Assembly: GCA_947625755.1 (NCBI GenBank)
Contig: CANQPJ010000021.1
Coordinates: 1 to 34,042 of the forward strand
Origin: an uncultured Lachnospiraceae bacterium
GTDB lineage: Bacteria > Bacillota > Clostridia > Lachnospirales > Lachnospiraceae
Reading direction: 5' to 3'
DNA: 34,042 nt
Notes under the pieces: generated by a model
Told to the model about the DNA's origin: nothing
The model's database searches: none
What the model saw: only the letters and a program-made list of their open reading frames with translations
Shown: positions 24,399-33,129 of the stretch, piece by piece
Position numbering within the stretch: the first letter of the stretch is position 1
How the letters are laid out: each line of letters begins with the position of its first letter
Translations under genes and position numbers: made by a program

Positions 24399-25337
24399 AT
24401 GAAGACAGAAATAACCAAAATGTTGAAAATTGAATATCCCATTATACAGGGTGGAATGGCATGGGTGGCAGATTTTCATCTTGCAGCAGCTGTTTCTAAC
24501 GCAGGAGGATTAGGAATTATTGGAGCAGGAGGAGCGCCGGCAGAATGGGTAAGAAATCAGATAAGAGAGACCAAGAAGCTGACAAAAAAACCTTTTGGCG
24601 TCAATATTATGCTGATGAATCCGGAGGCGGATGAAATTGCCAAAATCGTGCAGGAAGAAGGTGTAGAAGTAGTCACCACAGGTGCAGGAAGCCCGGCAAA
24701 GTACATAAACGGGTGGAAGAAATGCGGAATAAAAGTAATTCCCGTGGTAGCCAGCTGTGCCTTGGCTAAAATGATGGAAAGATGTGGTGCAGACGCTGTA
24801 ATTGCCGAAGGATGTGAGGCAGGAGGACATATTGGGGAAATTACAACAATGTCTTTGGTTCCCCAGGTAGTGGATGCTGTCAATATTCCGGTGATAGCGG
24901 CAGGCGGAATCGCAGATGGGCGAGGCGTTGCGGCTGCTTTTATGCTGGGAGCGCAGGCGGTACAGATGGGAACACATTTTATCGTCACCCGGGAATGTGT
25001 GGTACATGAAAACTATAAAAACAAAATTATCAAGGCAAAGGATATTGATTCCAAAGTCACAGGAAGGACTACGGGACATCCGGTAAGGGTATTGAGAAAT
25101 AAGATGTCCGGCGAGTACATAAAAAAGGAACAGGCGGGAGCGACATTTGAAGAATTAGAACTCCTTACATTAGGTGGTCTCCGCAAGGCTGTTGTGGAAG
25201 GCGATGTCGTACAGGGAAGCGTCATGGCAGGACAAATTGCCGGTCTGATAAAAAAAGAATACAGCTGTAGTGAGTTAATTACAGAAATTGTCGGTAAGGC
25301 AGAGAGCCTTTTAAAGGGAGGTCTGAAAAATGAGTAA
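24399..25337 (+). CDS. fabK: Enoyl-ACP reductase II (FMN-dependent)
   Basis: Catalyses the last step of each elongation cycle, reducing trans-2-enoyl-ACP with NAD(P)H and FMN. The 312-residue TIM-barrel protein is of the nitronate monooxygenase/FabK type: IIQGGMAWVAD near 15-25, the EGCEAGGHIG segment with the catalytic-region histidine, and AGGIADGRGVAAAFMLGA binding the FMN phosphate. It replaces FabI. The start at 24399 (not 24366) gives the family N-terminus and has an AGGGCAGGG sequence upstream. The 3' end overlaps fabD by 8 bp. Confidence 0.93.
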   Translation: MKTEITKMLKIEYPIIQGGMAWVADFHLAAAVSNAGGLGIIGAGGAPAEWVRNQIRETKKLTKKPFGVNIMLMNPEADEIAKIVQEEGVEVVTTGAGSPAKYINGWKKCGIKVIPVVASCALAKMMERCGADAVIAEGCEAGGHIGEITTMSLVPQVVDAVNIPVIAAGGIADGRGVAAAFMLGAQAVQMGTHFIVTRECVVHENYKNKIIKAKDIDSKVTGRTTGHPVRVLRNKMSGEYIKKEQAGATFEELELLTLGGLRKAVVEGDVVQGSVMAGQIAGLIKKEYSCSELITEIVGKAESLLKGGLKNE

Positions 25338-26250
25338 CATTGCATTTGTTTATCCGGGACAGGGAGTACAGGTTGTCGGAATGGGAAAAGATTTCTATGA
25401 CAACAGTATGGTTTCCAGAGAAATCTTTCAAAAGGCACAGAACGTTCTGGATTTTGACATTAATAAAATCTGTTTTTTGGAAAATGAAGAAATAAATAAT
25501 ACAGAGTATACCCAGTCTGCTCTTGTCACTACATATCTTGCAATAACTGCTGAAATAGAGCAAAGGGGAGTTTTTCCGGATGTAACTGCCGGATTGAGTC
25601 TTGGTGAGTATGCCGCAATTTCAGCGGCAGGAGGAATGTCTCCGGAAGACGCCATCCGGACCGTAAGGAAGAGAGGTATCTTTATGAACCGCGCCGTGCC
25701 GCAGGGAGAAGGTATCATGGCTGCAATTATGGGGCTGAATGCTGAAGAAATAGATTATGTCCTCTCTGAAATAGACGGTGTGTCGGTGGCAAATTATAAC
25801 TGTCCGGGACAGATTGTCATCACAGGGAAAAAACAGCCCGCACAAAAAGCAATGAAGGCATTGGAAAAAGCCGGTGCGAAAAGAACCATTGAATTAAATG
25901 TGAGCGGACCTTTTCACTCTGAATTTTTGAAGAAGGCAGGGGAACAGCTGGGAGAAATTTTGGAAGATATAGAATTTCATCCTTTAAAAATTCCATATGT
26001 AACCAATGTTAATGCAAAGTATATCAGTGACATCCATGAAACCAAGGAATTACTGATAAAACAGGTGTATTCCCCGGTAAGATGGGAACAGAGTATGAGA
26101 AACATGATAAAAAATGGTATAAAAACATTTGTAGAGATTGGTCCGGGAAAGACGATTGCAGGATTTTTAAGAAAAACGGATAAAACAGTCAACTGTATCA
26201 ATATCAGCAAATATGAAGATTTGGAGAAATTGGAACAAATAACCCAATAA
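25330..26250 (+). CDS. fabD: Malonyl-CoA:ACP transacylase
   Basis: Moves malonyl from CoA to ACP. The 306 residues include the oxyanion-hole segment YPGQGVQ (8-14), the nucleophile motif GLSLG with Ser90 (family GHSxG; here His is replaced by Leu), and the catalytic His196 in GPFHSEF. AAAGGGAGG inside fabK supplies the ribosome binding site. The Leu variant also occurs in other Firmicute FabD proteins as I recall, so I do not treat it as inactivating. Confidence 0.94.
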   Translation: MSNIAFVYPGQGVQVVGMGKDFYDNSMVSREIFQKAQNVLDFDINKICFLENEEINNTEYTQSALVTTYLAITAEIEQRGVFPDVTAGLSLGEYAAISAAGGMSPEDAIRTVRKRGIFMNRAVPQGEGIMAAIMGLNAEEIDYVLSEIDGVSVANYNCPGQIVITGKKQPAQKAMKALEKAGAKRTIELNVSGPFHSEFLKKAGEQLGEILEDIEFHPLKIPYVTNVNAKYISDIHETKELLIKQVYSPVRWEQSMRNMIKNGIKTFVEIGPGKTIAGFLRKTDKTVNCINISKYEDLEKLEQITQ

Positions 26251-26277
26251 TATAATCCAAAAAAATAAGAGGTGTAT

Positions 26278-27018
26278 ATGTTAAAAGGAAAAGTAGCGGT
26301 GGTCACTGGAGCATCCAGAGGTATTGGTAAGGCGGTTGCAATGAAGCTGGCATCTTTGCATGCCACGGTCATTGTAAATTATGTCGGTTCTAAAGAAAAA
26401 GCAGAAGATGTGGTAAAAAAAATCAGAGATGCGGGAGGAAATGCAGAGGCGTTTCCATGCGATGTATCTGATTTTTCCCAGTGTGAGAAATTTATTATGA
26501 GTGTGCACAAGCAATTTGGGAGAATTGATATTTTAGTAAATAATGCAGGAATTACAAGAGATGGTCTGGCAATGGCAATGAAAGAAAAAGATTTTGATGA
26601 TGTCATTGCAGTTAATTTAAAAGGCACATTTAACTGCATCCGGTTTGTTTCCAGAATTATGATGAAACAGCGGCATGGAAAAATCATCAACATGTCATCT
26701 GTTTCCGGAGTGGCAGGCAATGCAGGGCAGGTCAATTATTCTGCTGCAAAGGCGGGAATTGTAGGAATCACAAAATCCATGGCGAGAGAGCTTGCTGCAA
26801 GAAATATTAATGTGAACGCCATAGCGCCGGGATTTATTGAAACGGATATGACGAATGCATTGTCTGAAAAAGTAAAAGAACAGGCAAAATCACAAATTCC
26901 TCTTGGCAGGTTTGGCAGGGCAGAAGAGGTGGCTGAACTCGTTGCTTTTCTGGCAGGTGACAACAGCGATTATATAACAGGACAGGTATTTCATATAGAC
27001 GGCGGAATGATAATGTGA
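26278..27018 (+). CDS. fabG: 3-oxoacyl-ACP reductase
   Basis: NADPH-dependent reduction of 3-ketoacyl-ACP. The 246-residue short-chain dehydrogenase has the Rossmann motif TGASRGIG near 10-17, NNAGITRDG, Ser in MSSVSGVAG, and the active pair in YSAAKAG, ending in the family C-terminus FHIDGGMIM. GTG at 26272 is in frame, but the ATG at 26278 fits the AAGAGG ribosome binding site and usual N-terminus better. fabF begins 8 bp after its stop. Confidence 0.95.
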   Translation: MLKGKVAVVTGASRGIGKAVAMKLASLHATVIVNYVGSKEKAEDVVKKIRDAGGNAEAFPCDVSDFSQCEKFIMSVHKQFGRIDILVNNAGITRDGLAMAMKEKDFDDVIAVNLKGTFNCIRFVSRIMMKQRHGKIINMSSVSGVAGNAGQVNYSAAKAGIVGITKSMARELAARNINVNAIAPGFIETDMTNALSEKVKEQAKSQIPLGRFGRAEEVAELVAFLAGDNSDYITGQVFHIDGGMIM

Positions 27019-27026
27019 GGTGGAAG

Positions 27027-28265
27027 ATGAAAAGAGTTGTAGTAACGGGAATGGGGGCGATTACTCCCATTGGGAATACGGTAGAAGATTTTTGGAAAAG
27101 CGTAAAAGAAAATAAGGTAGGCATTGATAAAATTACAAAGTTTGACACAACAGACTATGCGGTAAAACTGGCAGCAGAGGTAAAAGGATTTAATCCGAGA
27201 GAAAAAATGGAGTTTAAGCAGGCAAAGAGGATGTCGCCATTTTCTCAATTTGCAGTCTGCGCAGCAAAAGAAGCAATGGAACAGTCCGGTATCGATATGT
27301 CCAAGGAAGACCCATATCGCGTAGGGGTGAGCGTGGGTTCCGGTATCGGCGGAATGAAGGATATGGAAGAAGAACATAAAAGACTTCTGGAAAAAGGAAA
27401 TGACAGAGTAAAACCATTGTTAATACCAATGATGATTACAAATATGGCTGCGGGAAATGTGGCAATCGTTTTTGGCGCTAAAGGAAAATGTATCAACGTG
27501 GTTACAGCATGTGCGACAGGAACACATTCCATTGGCGAGGCATATCGTTCAATTCAGTGTGGCGAGGCTGACATTATGATTGCCGGTGGAAGTGAGAGTG
27601 CAATTACGCCTTTGGGCGTTGCAGGATTTACCAGTCTTACAGCCTTATCAGAAGAACCGGACAGATTGCGGGCATCCATACCATTTGACAGAGACAGAAG
27701 CGGATTTGTTATGGGAGAGGGCGCAGGAATTGTCATTTTAGAGGAACTGGAGCATGCAAAAAAACGTGGAGCAGAAATATTGGCAGAAGTAGCAGGGTAT
27801 GGCGCCACATGTGATGCATATCATGTTACCTCGCCGGCAGAGGATGGAAGCGGAGCGGCAAAAGCCATGGAACTGGCGATGAAGGAAGCAGGGTTTTTGC
27901 CAGAGGATGTGGATTATATCAATGCGCATGGAACCGGTACCCATCATAATGATTTATTTGAAACAAGAGCAATCAGGCTCGCATTGGGCAAGTGTGCAGA
28001 AAAAGTAAAGATAAGTTCTACAAAGTCAATGATTGGTCATCTTTTAGGCGCGGCAGGAGGCGTGGAATTTATTACATGTATCCAAAGTATCAGGGACGGT
28101 TACATTCATCCGAATGTTGGACTTGTAAATCCTGACGAGCAATGTGATTTGGACTATGTTATGAAAGAGGGCGTTCCTATGGATGTGAGCCATGTTTTGA
28201 CAAATTCTTTGGGATTTGGAGGGCACAATGCCACATTAGCGATTAAGAAATATAATGGCGAATAA
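27027..28265 (+). CDS. fabF: 3-oxoacyl-ACP synthase II
   Basis: Elongating condensing enzyme. The 412-residue thiolase-fold protein shows the nucleophile Cys162 in VTACATGTHS and the two histidines in NAHGTGTHHND and GHLLGAAGG. The reading frame extends to a GTG at 27015, but the ATG at 27027 follows GAGGTGGA at proper distance and gives the usual MKRVVVTGMG start. Next to fabG upstream and accB downstream. Confidence 0.95.
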   Translation: MKRVVVTGMGAITPIGNTVEDFWKSVKENKVGIDKITKFDTTDYAVKLAAEVKGFNPREKMEFKQAKRMSPFSQFAVCAAKEAMEQSGIDMSKEDPYRVGVSVGSGIGGMKDMEEEHKRLLEKGNDRVKPLLIPMMITNMAAGNVAIVFGAKGKCINVVTACATGTHSIGEAYRSIQCGEADIMIAGGSESAITPLGVAGFTSLTALSEEPDRLRASIPFDRDRSGFVMGEGAGIVILEELEHAKKRGAEILAEVAGYGATCDAYHVTSPAEDGSGAAKAMELAMKEAGFLPEDVDYINAHGTGTHHNDLFETRAIRLALGKCAEKVKISSTKSMIGHLLGAAGGVEFITCIQSIRDGYIHPNVGLVNPDEQCDLDYVMKEGVPMDVSHVLTNSLGFGGHNATLAIKKYNGE

Positions 28266-28294
28266 ATTTATCCGGACCGGAAAGGACAAAGAAA

Positions 28295-28741
28295 ATGAAT
28301 ATTAATGATATAAAAGAGTTAATAAAAGCGTTGTCCAATTCAGAAGTCTGCGAACTGAATTATGAACAGGATGGCGTAAAGCTGTTTCTTTCAAAAGGAA
28401 AATACAGTGCTGTAAAAGAAGTTGTGGAGAAAAAACAAATCGCAGAAAAAGAAGAAAACAATATAGATACAGATGGAGAAGAAAGTGATTTGGAAGATTC
28501 CCCACAAGGAAAAGTTGTAAAATCGCCTCTTGTAGGAACCGTATATATGGCGCCGGCGGAAGGGGAAGAACCGTTTGTTTCTGTTGGAGATAGTGTTAAG
28601 AAAGGGCAGACACTGGCGATTGTGGAAGCAATGAAACTCATGAATGAAATCGAGTGCGAATATGATGGCGTTATAAAAGAAATCTGCGTTGACAATGAAA
28701 CAGCGGTGGAATTTGGTCAGACGCTGTTTGTCATTGAGTAG
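28295..28741 (+). CDS. accB: Biotin carboxyl carrier protein of acetyl-CoA carboxylase
   Basis: A 148-residue carrier whose biotin shuttles CO2 from AccC to the carboxyltransferase. An N-terminal helical region (1-45), an acidic flexible linker (46-72) and a biotinyl domain with VEAMKLMNE (biotin on Lys114) are seen. The usual thumb segment is represented by MAPAEGEEPFVSVGD. Preceded by a weak AAAGGAC ribosome binding site. Confidence 0.95.
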   Translation: MNINDIKELIKALSNSEVCELNYEQDGVKLFLSKGKYSAVKEVVEKKQIAEKEENNIDTDGEESDLEDSPQGKVVKSPLVGTVYMAPAEGEEPFVSVGDSVKKGQTLAIVEAMKLMNEIECEYDGVIKEICVDNETAVEFGQTLFVIE

Positions 28742-28793
28742 TATTTTATTTGCATGAATGGTTTGGGCGAAGAAACGTTTTTAGGAGGAAGGT

Positions 28794-29216
28794 ATGTTAA
28801 ATATAAAAGAAATTCAGGAGATTATTCCCCACAGGCATCCTTTTTTATTGATTGATTACATTGAAGATTATCAGCCGGGAAAGTATGCCATAGGATATAA
28901 ATGTGTAACATACAAAGAAGATTTTTTTGCGGGGCATTTTCCGCAAATGCCTGTAATGCCGGGAGTGTTGACAGTTGAGGCGCTGGCGCAGGTAGGAGCA
29001 GTAGCCATATTGAGTCTGAAAGAAAACAAAGGAAAGACAGCTTTCTTTGCAGGAATTAATAAATGCCGTTTCCGGGGAAAGGTAGTCCCGGGAGATAAAT
29101 TAAGACTGGAAACAGAAATTATAAAGCAAAAAGGACCTATGGGAATTGGGAAAGCAGTGGCAAGCGTAGATGGAAAGAAAGTTGCTGATGCCGAAATTTT
29201 ATTTATGGTCGAGTAG
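28794..29216 (+). CDS. fabZ: 3-hydroxyacyl-ACP dehydratase
   Basis: Dehydrates 3-hydroxyacyl-ACP to enoyl-ACP. The 140-residue hot-dog-fold protein has the catalytic His48 in AGHFPQMPVMPGV and Glu62 in VEALAQ. AGGAGGAAGGT precedes the start. No FabM or FabA isomerase lies in this operon, so how unsaturated fatty acids are made is not shown in this window. Confidence 0.95.
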   Translation: MLNIKEIQEIIPHRHPFLLIDYIEDYQPGKYAIGYKCVTYKEDFFAGHFPQMPVMPGVLTVEALAQVGAVAILSLKENKGKTAFFAGINKCRFRGKVVPGDKLRLETEIIKQKGPMGIGKAVASVDGKKVADAEILFMVE

Positions 29217-29241
29217 ATTGAGATAGCTAGAGGTGAGTTTT

Positions 29242-30594
29242 GTGATACAAAAAATGTTAATTGCAAACAGAGGAGAAATTGCTGTAAGAATCATAAGAGT
29301 ATGCAGGGAAATGGGAATCCGTACAGTTGCAGTATATTCTGTCGCAGACAGAGAGGCATTACATACACAGCTGGCAGATGAGGCAATTTGTATCGGCGAG
29401 ACCAAATCCAGTGAAAGCTACCTGAATATGGAAAGCATTATTAGCGCTGCTATTACATCAGGGGCAGATGCCATACATCCGGGATTTGGTTTTTTATCTG
29501 AAAATCCTGTTTTTGCACAACTGTGTGAAAAATGCAATATTACATATGTAGGACCAAAGTCCTGTGTAATAGAAAAGATGGGAAATAAAGTAGAGGCAAG
29601 AAACACAATGGTTCGTGCGGGAGTGCCGGTTATTCCCGGCAATAATGATGGAATAAAAGATTGCCGGACGGGAAAAAGCATCGCAGAGAAAGTAGGGTAT
29701 CCGGTGATGATAAAAGCTGCATCCGGTGGTGGAGGAAAAGGAATGAGAGTTGCCTACAGTGCAGAGGAATTCTCCCACTCTTTTCAAGCGGCGCAAAAAG
29801 AGAGCGAAATGGCTTTCGGAGATGATACCATGTACATAGAACATTTTGTTGAACACCCAAGGCATATTGAGTTTCAAATTTTGGCAGACAAATATGGGAA
29901 TGTAGTACATTTGGGAGAAAGAGACTGTTCTCTTCAGCGAAATCACCAAAAAATAATTGAGGAGGCGCCATCGAGTGTTCTCTCCGATGAGTTGCGTAAT
30001 GAAATGGGAAGAGAAGCTGTAAAAGCGGCAGTTGCAGCAGGATATGAGAATGCAGGCACTATTGAATTTCTGTTGGACAAAAACGGAAATTATTATTTTA
30101 TGGAAATGAACACCAGAATACAGGTAGAGCATCCCATTACAGAAAATATTACCGGTATTGATATTGTAAAAGAGCAGATAAGAATAGCCGAGGGAGAGAG
30201 ACTTCCATTTGAACAGCGGGATATAAAAATAAAAGGACATTCTATTGAGTGCAGAATTAATGCTGAAAATCCTGACAAAAATTTTCTGCCATGTTCGGGA
30301 AAAATAACAGATATACACTTCCCCGGTGGAAATGGCGTGCGTGTGGATTCTGCTATATTTTCAGGATGTGAGGTGACGCCGTATTATGATTCCATGCTGG
30401 CAAAGCTGATTGTTTATGCAGACAATCGAAAAGAAGCGATTGATAAAATGCGCAGTGCGCTGGGCGAAGTGGTCATTGAGGGAGTTGAAACCAATGTAGA
30501 TTACGAGTATGAAATTATTAACAACAGTGAGTTTATTGCGGGAAATTTCGATGTTGATTTTATTGAAAAGTTTAACAGAGACAGGAGTGCATAA
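29242..30594 (+). CDS. accC: Biotin carboxylase subunit of acetyl-CoA carboxylase
   Basis: Uses ATP and bicarbonate to carboxylate the biotin on AccB. The 450-residue ATP-grasp enzyme shows LIANRGEIAVRIIR at the N-terminus, the glycine-rich KAASGGGGKGMR loop, EMNTRIQVEHPITE and the C-terminal domain with AKLIVYA. The GTG at 29242 fits TAGAGGTGA at 29228-29236 and the family N-terminus; GTG at 29233 and ATG at 29254 are less likely. accDA starts 2 bp after the stop. Confidence 0.94.
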   Translation: MIQKMLIANRGEIAVRIIRVCREMGIRTVAVYSVADREALHTQLADEAICIGETKSSESYLNMESIISAAITSGADAIHPGFGFLSENPVFAQLCEKCNITYVGPKSCVIEKMGNKVEARNTMVRAGVPVIPGNNDGIKDCRTGKSIAEKVGYPVMIKAASGGGGKGMRVAYSAEEFSHSFQAAQKESEMAFGDDTMYIEHFVEHPRHIEFQILADKYGNVVHLGERDCSLQRNHQKIIEEAPSSVLSDELRNEMGREAVKAAVAAGYENAGTIEFLLDKNGNYYFMEMNTRIQVEHPITENITGIDIVKEQIRIAEGERLPFEQRDIKIKGHSIECRINAENPDKNFLPCSGKITDIHFPGGNGVRVDSAIFSGCEVTPYYDSMLAKLIVYADNRKEAIDKMRSALGEVVIEGVETNVDYEYEIINNSEFIAGNFDVDFIEKFNRDRSA

Positions 30595-30596
30595 GG

Positions 30597-32282
30597 GTGA
30601 AGTTACAGAAACGAATCAAAAAACAGAGAAATGAATATGTGACGATAAAAATCCCCAAACCTGATGTTCCGAAAGGTTTGTTTCGAAAATGTAGAAAATG
30701 TGGCGCAACGGTTCTTTCAGAAGAGGTAAAGACGAAGGGATATATTTGCCCTAAATGCGGGAGTTATTTTAGGGTACATGCAAAAAGAAGGATTCAGATG
30801 ATTGCTGACAAGGGCAGTTTTGAACCGTGGTTTGAGGGTATGGAAATAAGCAATCCTTTAAAAGATGTGGAATATGAAAAGAAACTAAAAGATGTAAAAG
30901 AAAAAACGAAATTAGATGAGGCTGTTATTACGGGAAAAATAAAAATCAACGGAAATCCGGCGGCAATAGCTGTTATGGATGGAAGATTTTTTATGGCAAG
31001 TATGGGAAGAGCAGTGGGAGAAAAAATTACACAAACTGTGGAAAAAGCGACGAAGAACAATCTTCCTGTAATTATTTTTTCCTGTTCCGGCGGCGCCAGA
31101 ATGCAGGAGGGTATTGTCTCTTTAATGCAGATGGCAAAGACGGCAGCCGCATTAAAACGTCATAGTGACAGCGGAAATCTGTACATATCTGTTTTGACAG
31201 ATCCTACTACAGGCGGTGTCACAGCTAGTTTTGCCATGCTGGGTGATATTATCATAGCGGAACCAAAAGCGTTAATCGGATTTGCAGGTCCACGGGTCAT
31301 AGAGCAGACAATCGGGCAGAAACTGCCCAAAGGATTTCAGAGAGCGGAATTTTTACTGGAGCATGGTTTTGTAGATTTTATTTTGGAAAGAGAGCATATG
31401 AAAGAAAAGTTAAGCGAAATCATATCCATGCATTATGCCGATGAAAAAAAGACGGAGTCTGCACACGGAGAAGCCTGTAGTCCTTATGTGAAAAAAAATA
31501 ATCTTTCTCCTTGGAATAAAGTTCAAATCGCAAGGGATATGAAAAGACCATCCGGTGAAGATTATATTCATAACTTATTTAATGGATTTATAGAAATGCA
31601 CGGAGACAGATATTATGGCGACGACAGCGCTGTAATGGGAGGAATTGCCGTATTCCGGGGAACTCCGGTCACTGTTATTGCGCAGGTAAAAGGACATAGC
31701 ACAAAAGAAAATATAGAAAAAAAATTTGGTATGCCGTCGCCGGAAGGATATAGAAAAGCGCTTCGGTTAATGAAGCAGGCGGAAAAATTTCACAGACCGA
31801 TTATATGTTTTGTGGATACGCCGGGGGCTTTTTGCGGTCTGGAAGCAGAAGAAAGGGGACAGGGAGAAGCGATTGCGAGAAATCTGTTTGAAATGTCATC
31901 TGTCAGCGTACCTATATTATCTGTTGTCGTTGGCGAGGGAGGAAGCGGCGGCGCTTTAGCTCTGGCAGTGGCTGATGAAGTATGGATGTTGGAAAATTCC
32001 GTTTATTCAATTTTATCTCCGGAAGGCTATGCAAGTATTTTGTGGAAAAATGGGAAAATGGCAGACAAGGCAGCAGAGGCGATGAAATTGACAGCAGATG
32101 ATTTGAAGGAACTGCATATAATTGAAAAAATTATAAATGAACCTGACGACTATTCCGTAAAAAATATGCAGTATGTCATCGGGCAATTAGACATAGGAAT
32201 TGCTGCTTTTATTAATGAAAAAACAAAACTGACAAAAGAAGAAATTTTGGAAAGCAGATACGAGAGATTCAGGAGAATGTAA
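30597..32282 (+). CDS. accDA: Acetyl-CoA carboxylase carboxyltransferase, fused beta-alpha subunits (AccDA)
   Basis: Transfers CO2 from carboxybiotin to acetyl-CoA. One uninterrupted 561-residue frame contains both subunits that are usually separate. Residues 1-285 are AccD-like, with a four-cysteine zinc ribbon (Cys32, Cys35, Cys51, Cys54) and the SGGARMQEG and TDPTTGGVTASFA segments. From about 300 the sequence is AccA-like (SPWNKVQIARDMKRP, FVDTPGAFCG, VVGEGGSGGALAL). The N-terminal helical hairpin of stand-alone AccA seems to be replaced by a linker of about 20 residues. The GTG start is 2 bp after accC. No frameshift is needed, so this is a real gene fusion. Confidence 0.93.
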   Translation: MKLQKRIKKQRNEYVTIKIPKPDVPKGLFRKCRKCGATVLSEEVKTKGYICPKCGSYFRVHAKRRIQMIADKGSFEPWFEGMEISNPLKDVEYEKKLKDVKEKTKLDEAVITGKIKINGNPAAIAVMDGRFFMASMGRAVGEKITQTVEKATKNNLPVIIFSCSGGARMQEGIVSLMQMAKTAAALKRHSDSGNLYISVLTDPTTGGVTASFAMLGDIIIAEPKALIGFAGPRVIEQTIGQKLPKGFQRAEFLLEHGFVDFILEREHMKEKLSEIISMHYADEKKTESAHGEACSPYVKKNNLSPWNKVQIARDMKRPSGEDYIHNLFNGFIEMHGDRYYGDDSAVMGGIAVFRGTPVTVIAQVKGHSTKENIEKKFGMPSPEGYRKALRLMKQAEKFHRPIICFVDTPGAFCGLEAEERGQGEAIARNLFEMSSVSVPILSVVVGEGGSGGALALAVADEVWMLENSVYSILSPEGYASILWKNGKMADKAAEAMKLTADDLKELHIIEKIINEPDDYSVKNMQYVIGQLDIGIAAFINEKTKLTKEEILESRYERFRRM

Positions 32283-32352
32283 TGTACTTTTTTCAGCGAA
32301 AATAGTATAATTGTTTTGAGGCAGAAATATTATTTTTGACAAAGGAGAAGAA

Positions 32353-32919
32353 GTGGAAAACAAAGAAAAGATTGATAGAAGAATAAGAAGAACAAAAAAG
32401 ATGCTGACCTCCGCATTGATTGAAATATTAAAGAACAAGAATATTGAAAATGTCACAGTGAGTGAGCTGGCAAAAAAAGCAGATGTCACAAGAGCAACAT
32501 TTTATCAGTATTATCGCGACCCGGTAGAAATGTTGGAGAGACTTCAGTATCAAATTGCAATAGATTTGGACCAAATTGTGCAACAGACAGAAGGTGGAGA
32601 TGCCAGAGGATTTTTTTGCCTGCTGTTTGATTATTTCTATCAGGATAAAGAAAAAACAGAAATCTTATCCTTTTCTGTCCGTAATAAAAAAGGGTACGAA
32701 AAAATAGGGCATGAATTGCATAACAGATATATGCTCAGATGGAAAGATAAGGTGTTAGAAAAAAATTTAAAACAGTATGAATATTACAGATATTATATTG
32801 TTTTTGGATGTATTGCGGTGGTAGAAAAATGGGCAAACGCCGGCATGTTGGAGACACCGGAGGAAATGACGGAAATTGCTGTAAATCTGCTGCCAAAAGA
32901 AAAAATGTATTTGAAATAG
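32353..32919 (+). CDS. TetR/AcrR family transcription regulator
   Basis: A 188-residue regulator with an N-terminal TetR helix-turn-helix (residues 8-55: LTSALIEILKNKNIENVTVSEL, then AKKADVTRATFYQYYRD) and a ligand-binding C-terminal helical domain. The DhaS-like subgroup is possible. It begins with GTG behind AAAGGAG. A TATAAT at 32306-32311 may be its -10, though the -35 is poor. It lies 70 bp after the fab operon and could sense an acyl or envelope ligand, but target and ligand are unknown. Confidence 0.88.
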   Translation: MENKEKIDRRIRRTKKMLTSALIEILKNKNIENVTVSELAKKADVTRATFYQYYRDPVEMLERLQYQIAIDLDQIVQQTEGGDARGFFCLLFDYFYQDKEKTEILSFSVRNKKGYEKIGHELHNRYMLRWKDKVLEKNLKQYEYYRYYIVFGCIAVVEKWANAGMLETPEEMTEIAVNLLPKEKMYLK

Positions 32920-32968
32920 GACAGTATTAGAAAATTGGTGAAAGAAAATATAACAGAAATAAAAGTAT

Positions 32969-32998
32969 AAAAGAACAGCAGAGATGCTGTTCTTTTAT
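32969..32998 (+). terminator. Terminator after the TetR gene
   Basis: A 12-bp perfect stem AAAAGAACAGCA / TGCTGTTCTTTT with GAGA tetraloop; the right arm itself ends in T residues. Confidence 0.88.
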
Positions 32999-33039
32999 TG
33001 TGTAAATAATAGGTTGTATGCAGATTAATGTAAAAATAT

Positions 33040-33067
33040 TTGAAATAAAATGTAATTTGAGTATAAT
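33040..33067 (+). promoter_or_regulatory. Sigma-A promoter of the phosphoesterase gene
   Basis: TTGAAA (33040-33045), 16-bp spacer and perfect TATAAT (33062-33067). The leader to the ATG is about 55 nt. Confidence 0.72.
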
Positions 33068-33129
33068 TATTTCCGTATTAGGAACAAACAAATAGTAAAA
33101 TGACAACAATACTTCGAAGGAGAATCGAA

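Noticed and set aside
24510-25079. 189-codon minus-strand open frame
   Set aside because: Antisense to fabK; no recognisable domain or start signal.
25330-25620. FabD inactive because the motif is GLSLG and not GHSxG
   Set aside because: The nucleophile Ser and catalytic His are present and the gene lies in an intact operon; His-to-Leu next to the serine is tolerated in the family.
29494-30318. 274-codon open frame on the minus strand
   Set aside because: It is antisense to accC, whose frame has all ATP-grasp motifs; no ribosome binding site or family resemblance.
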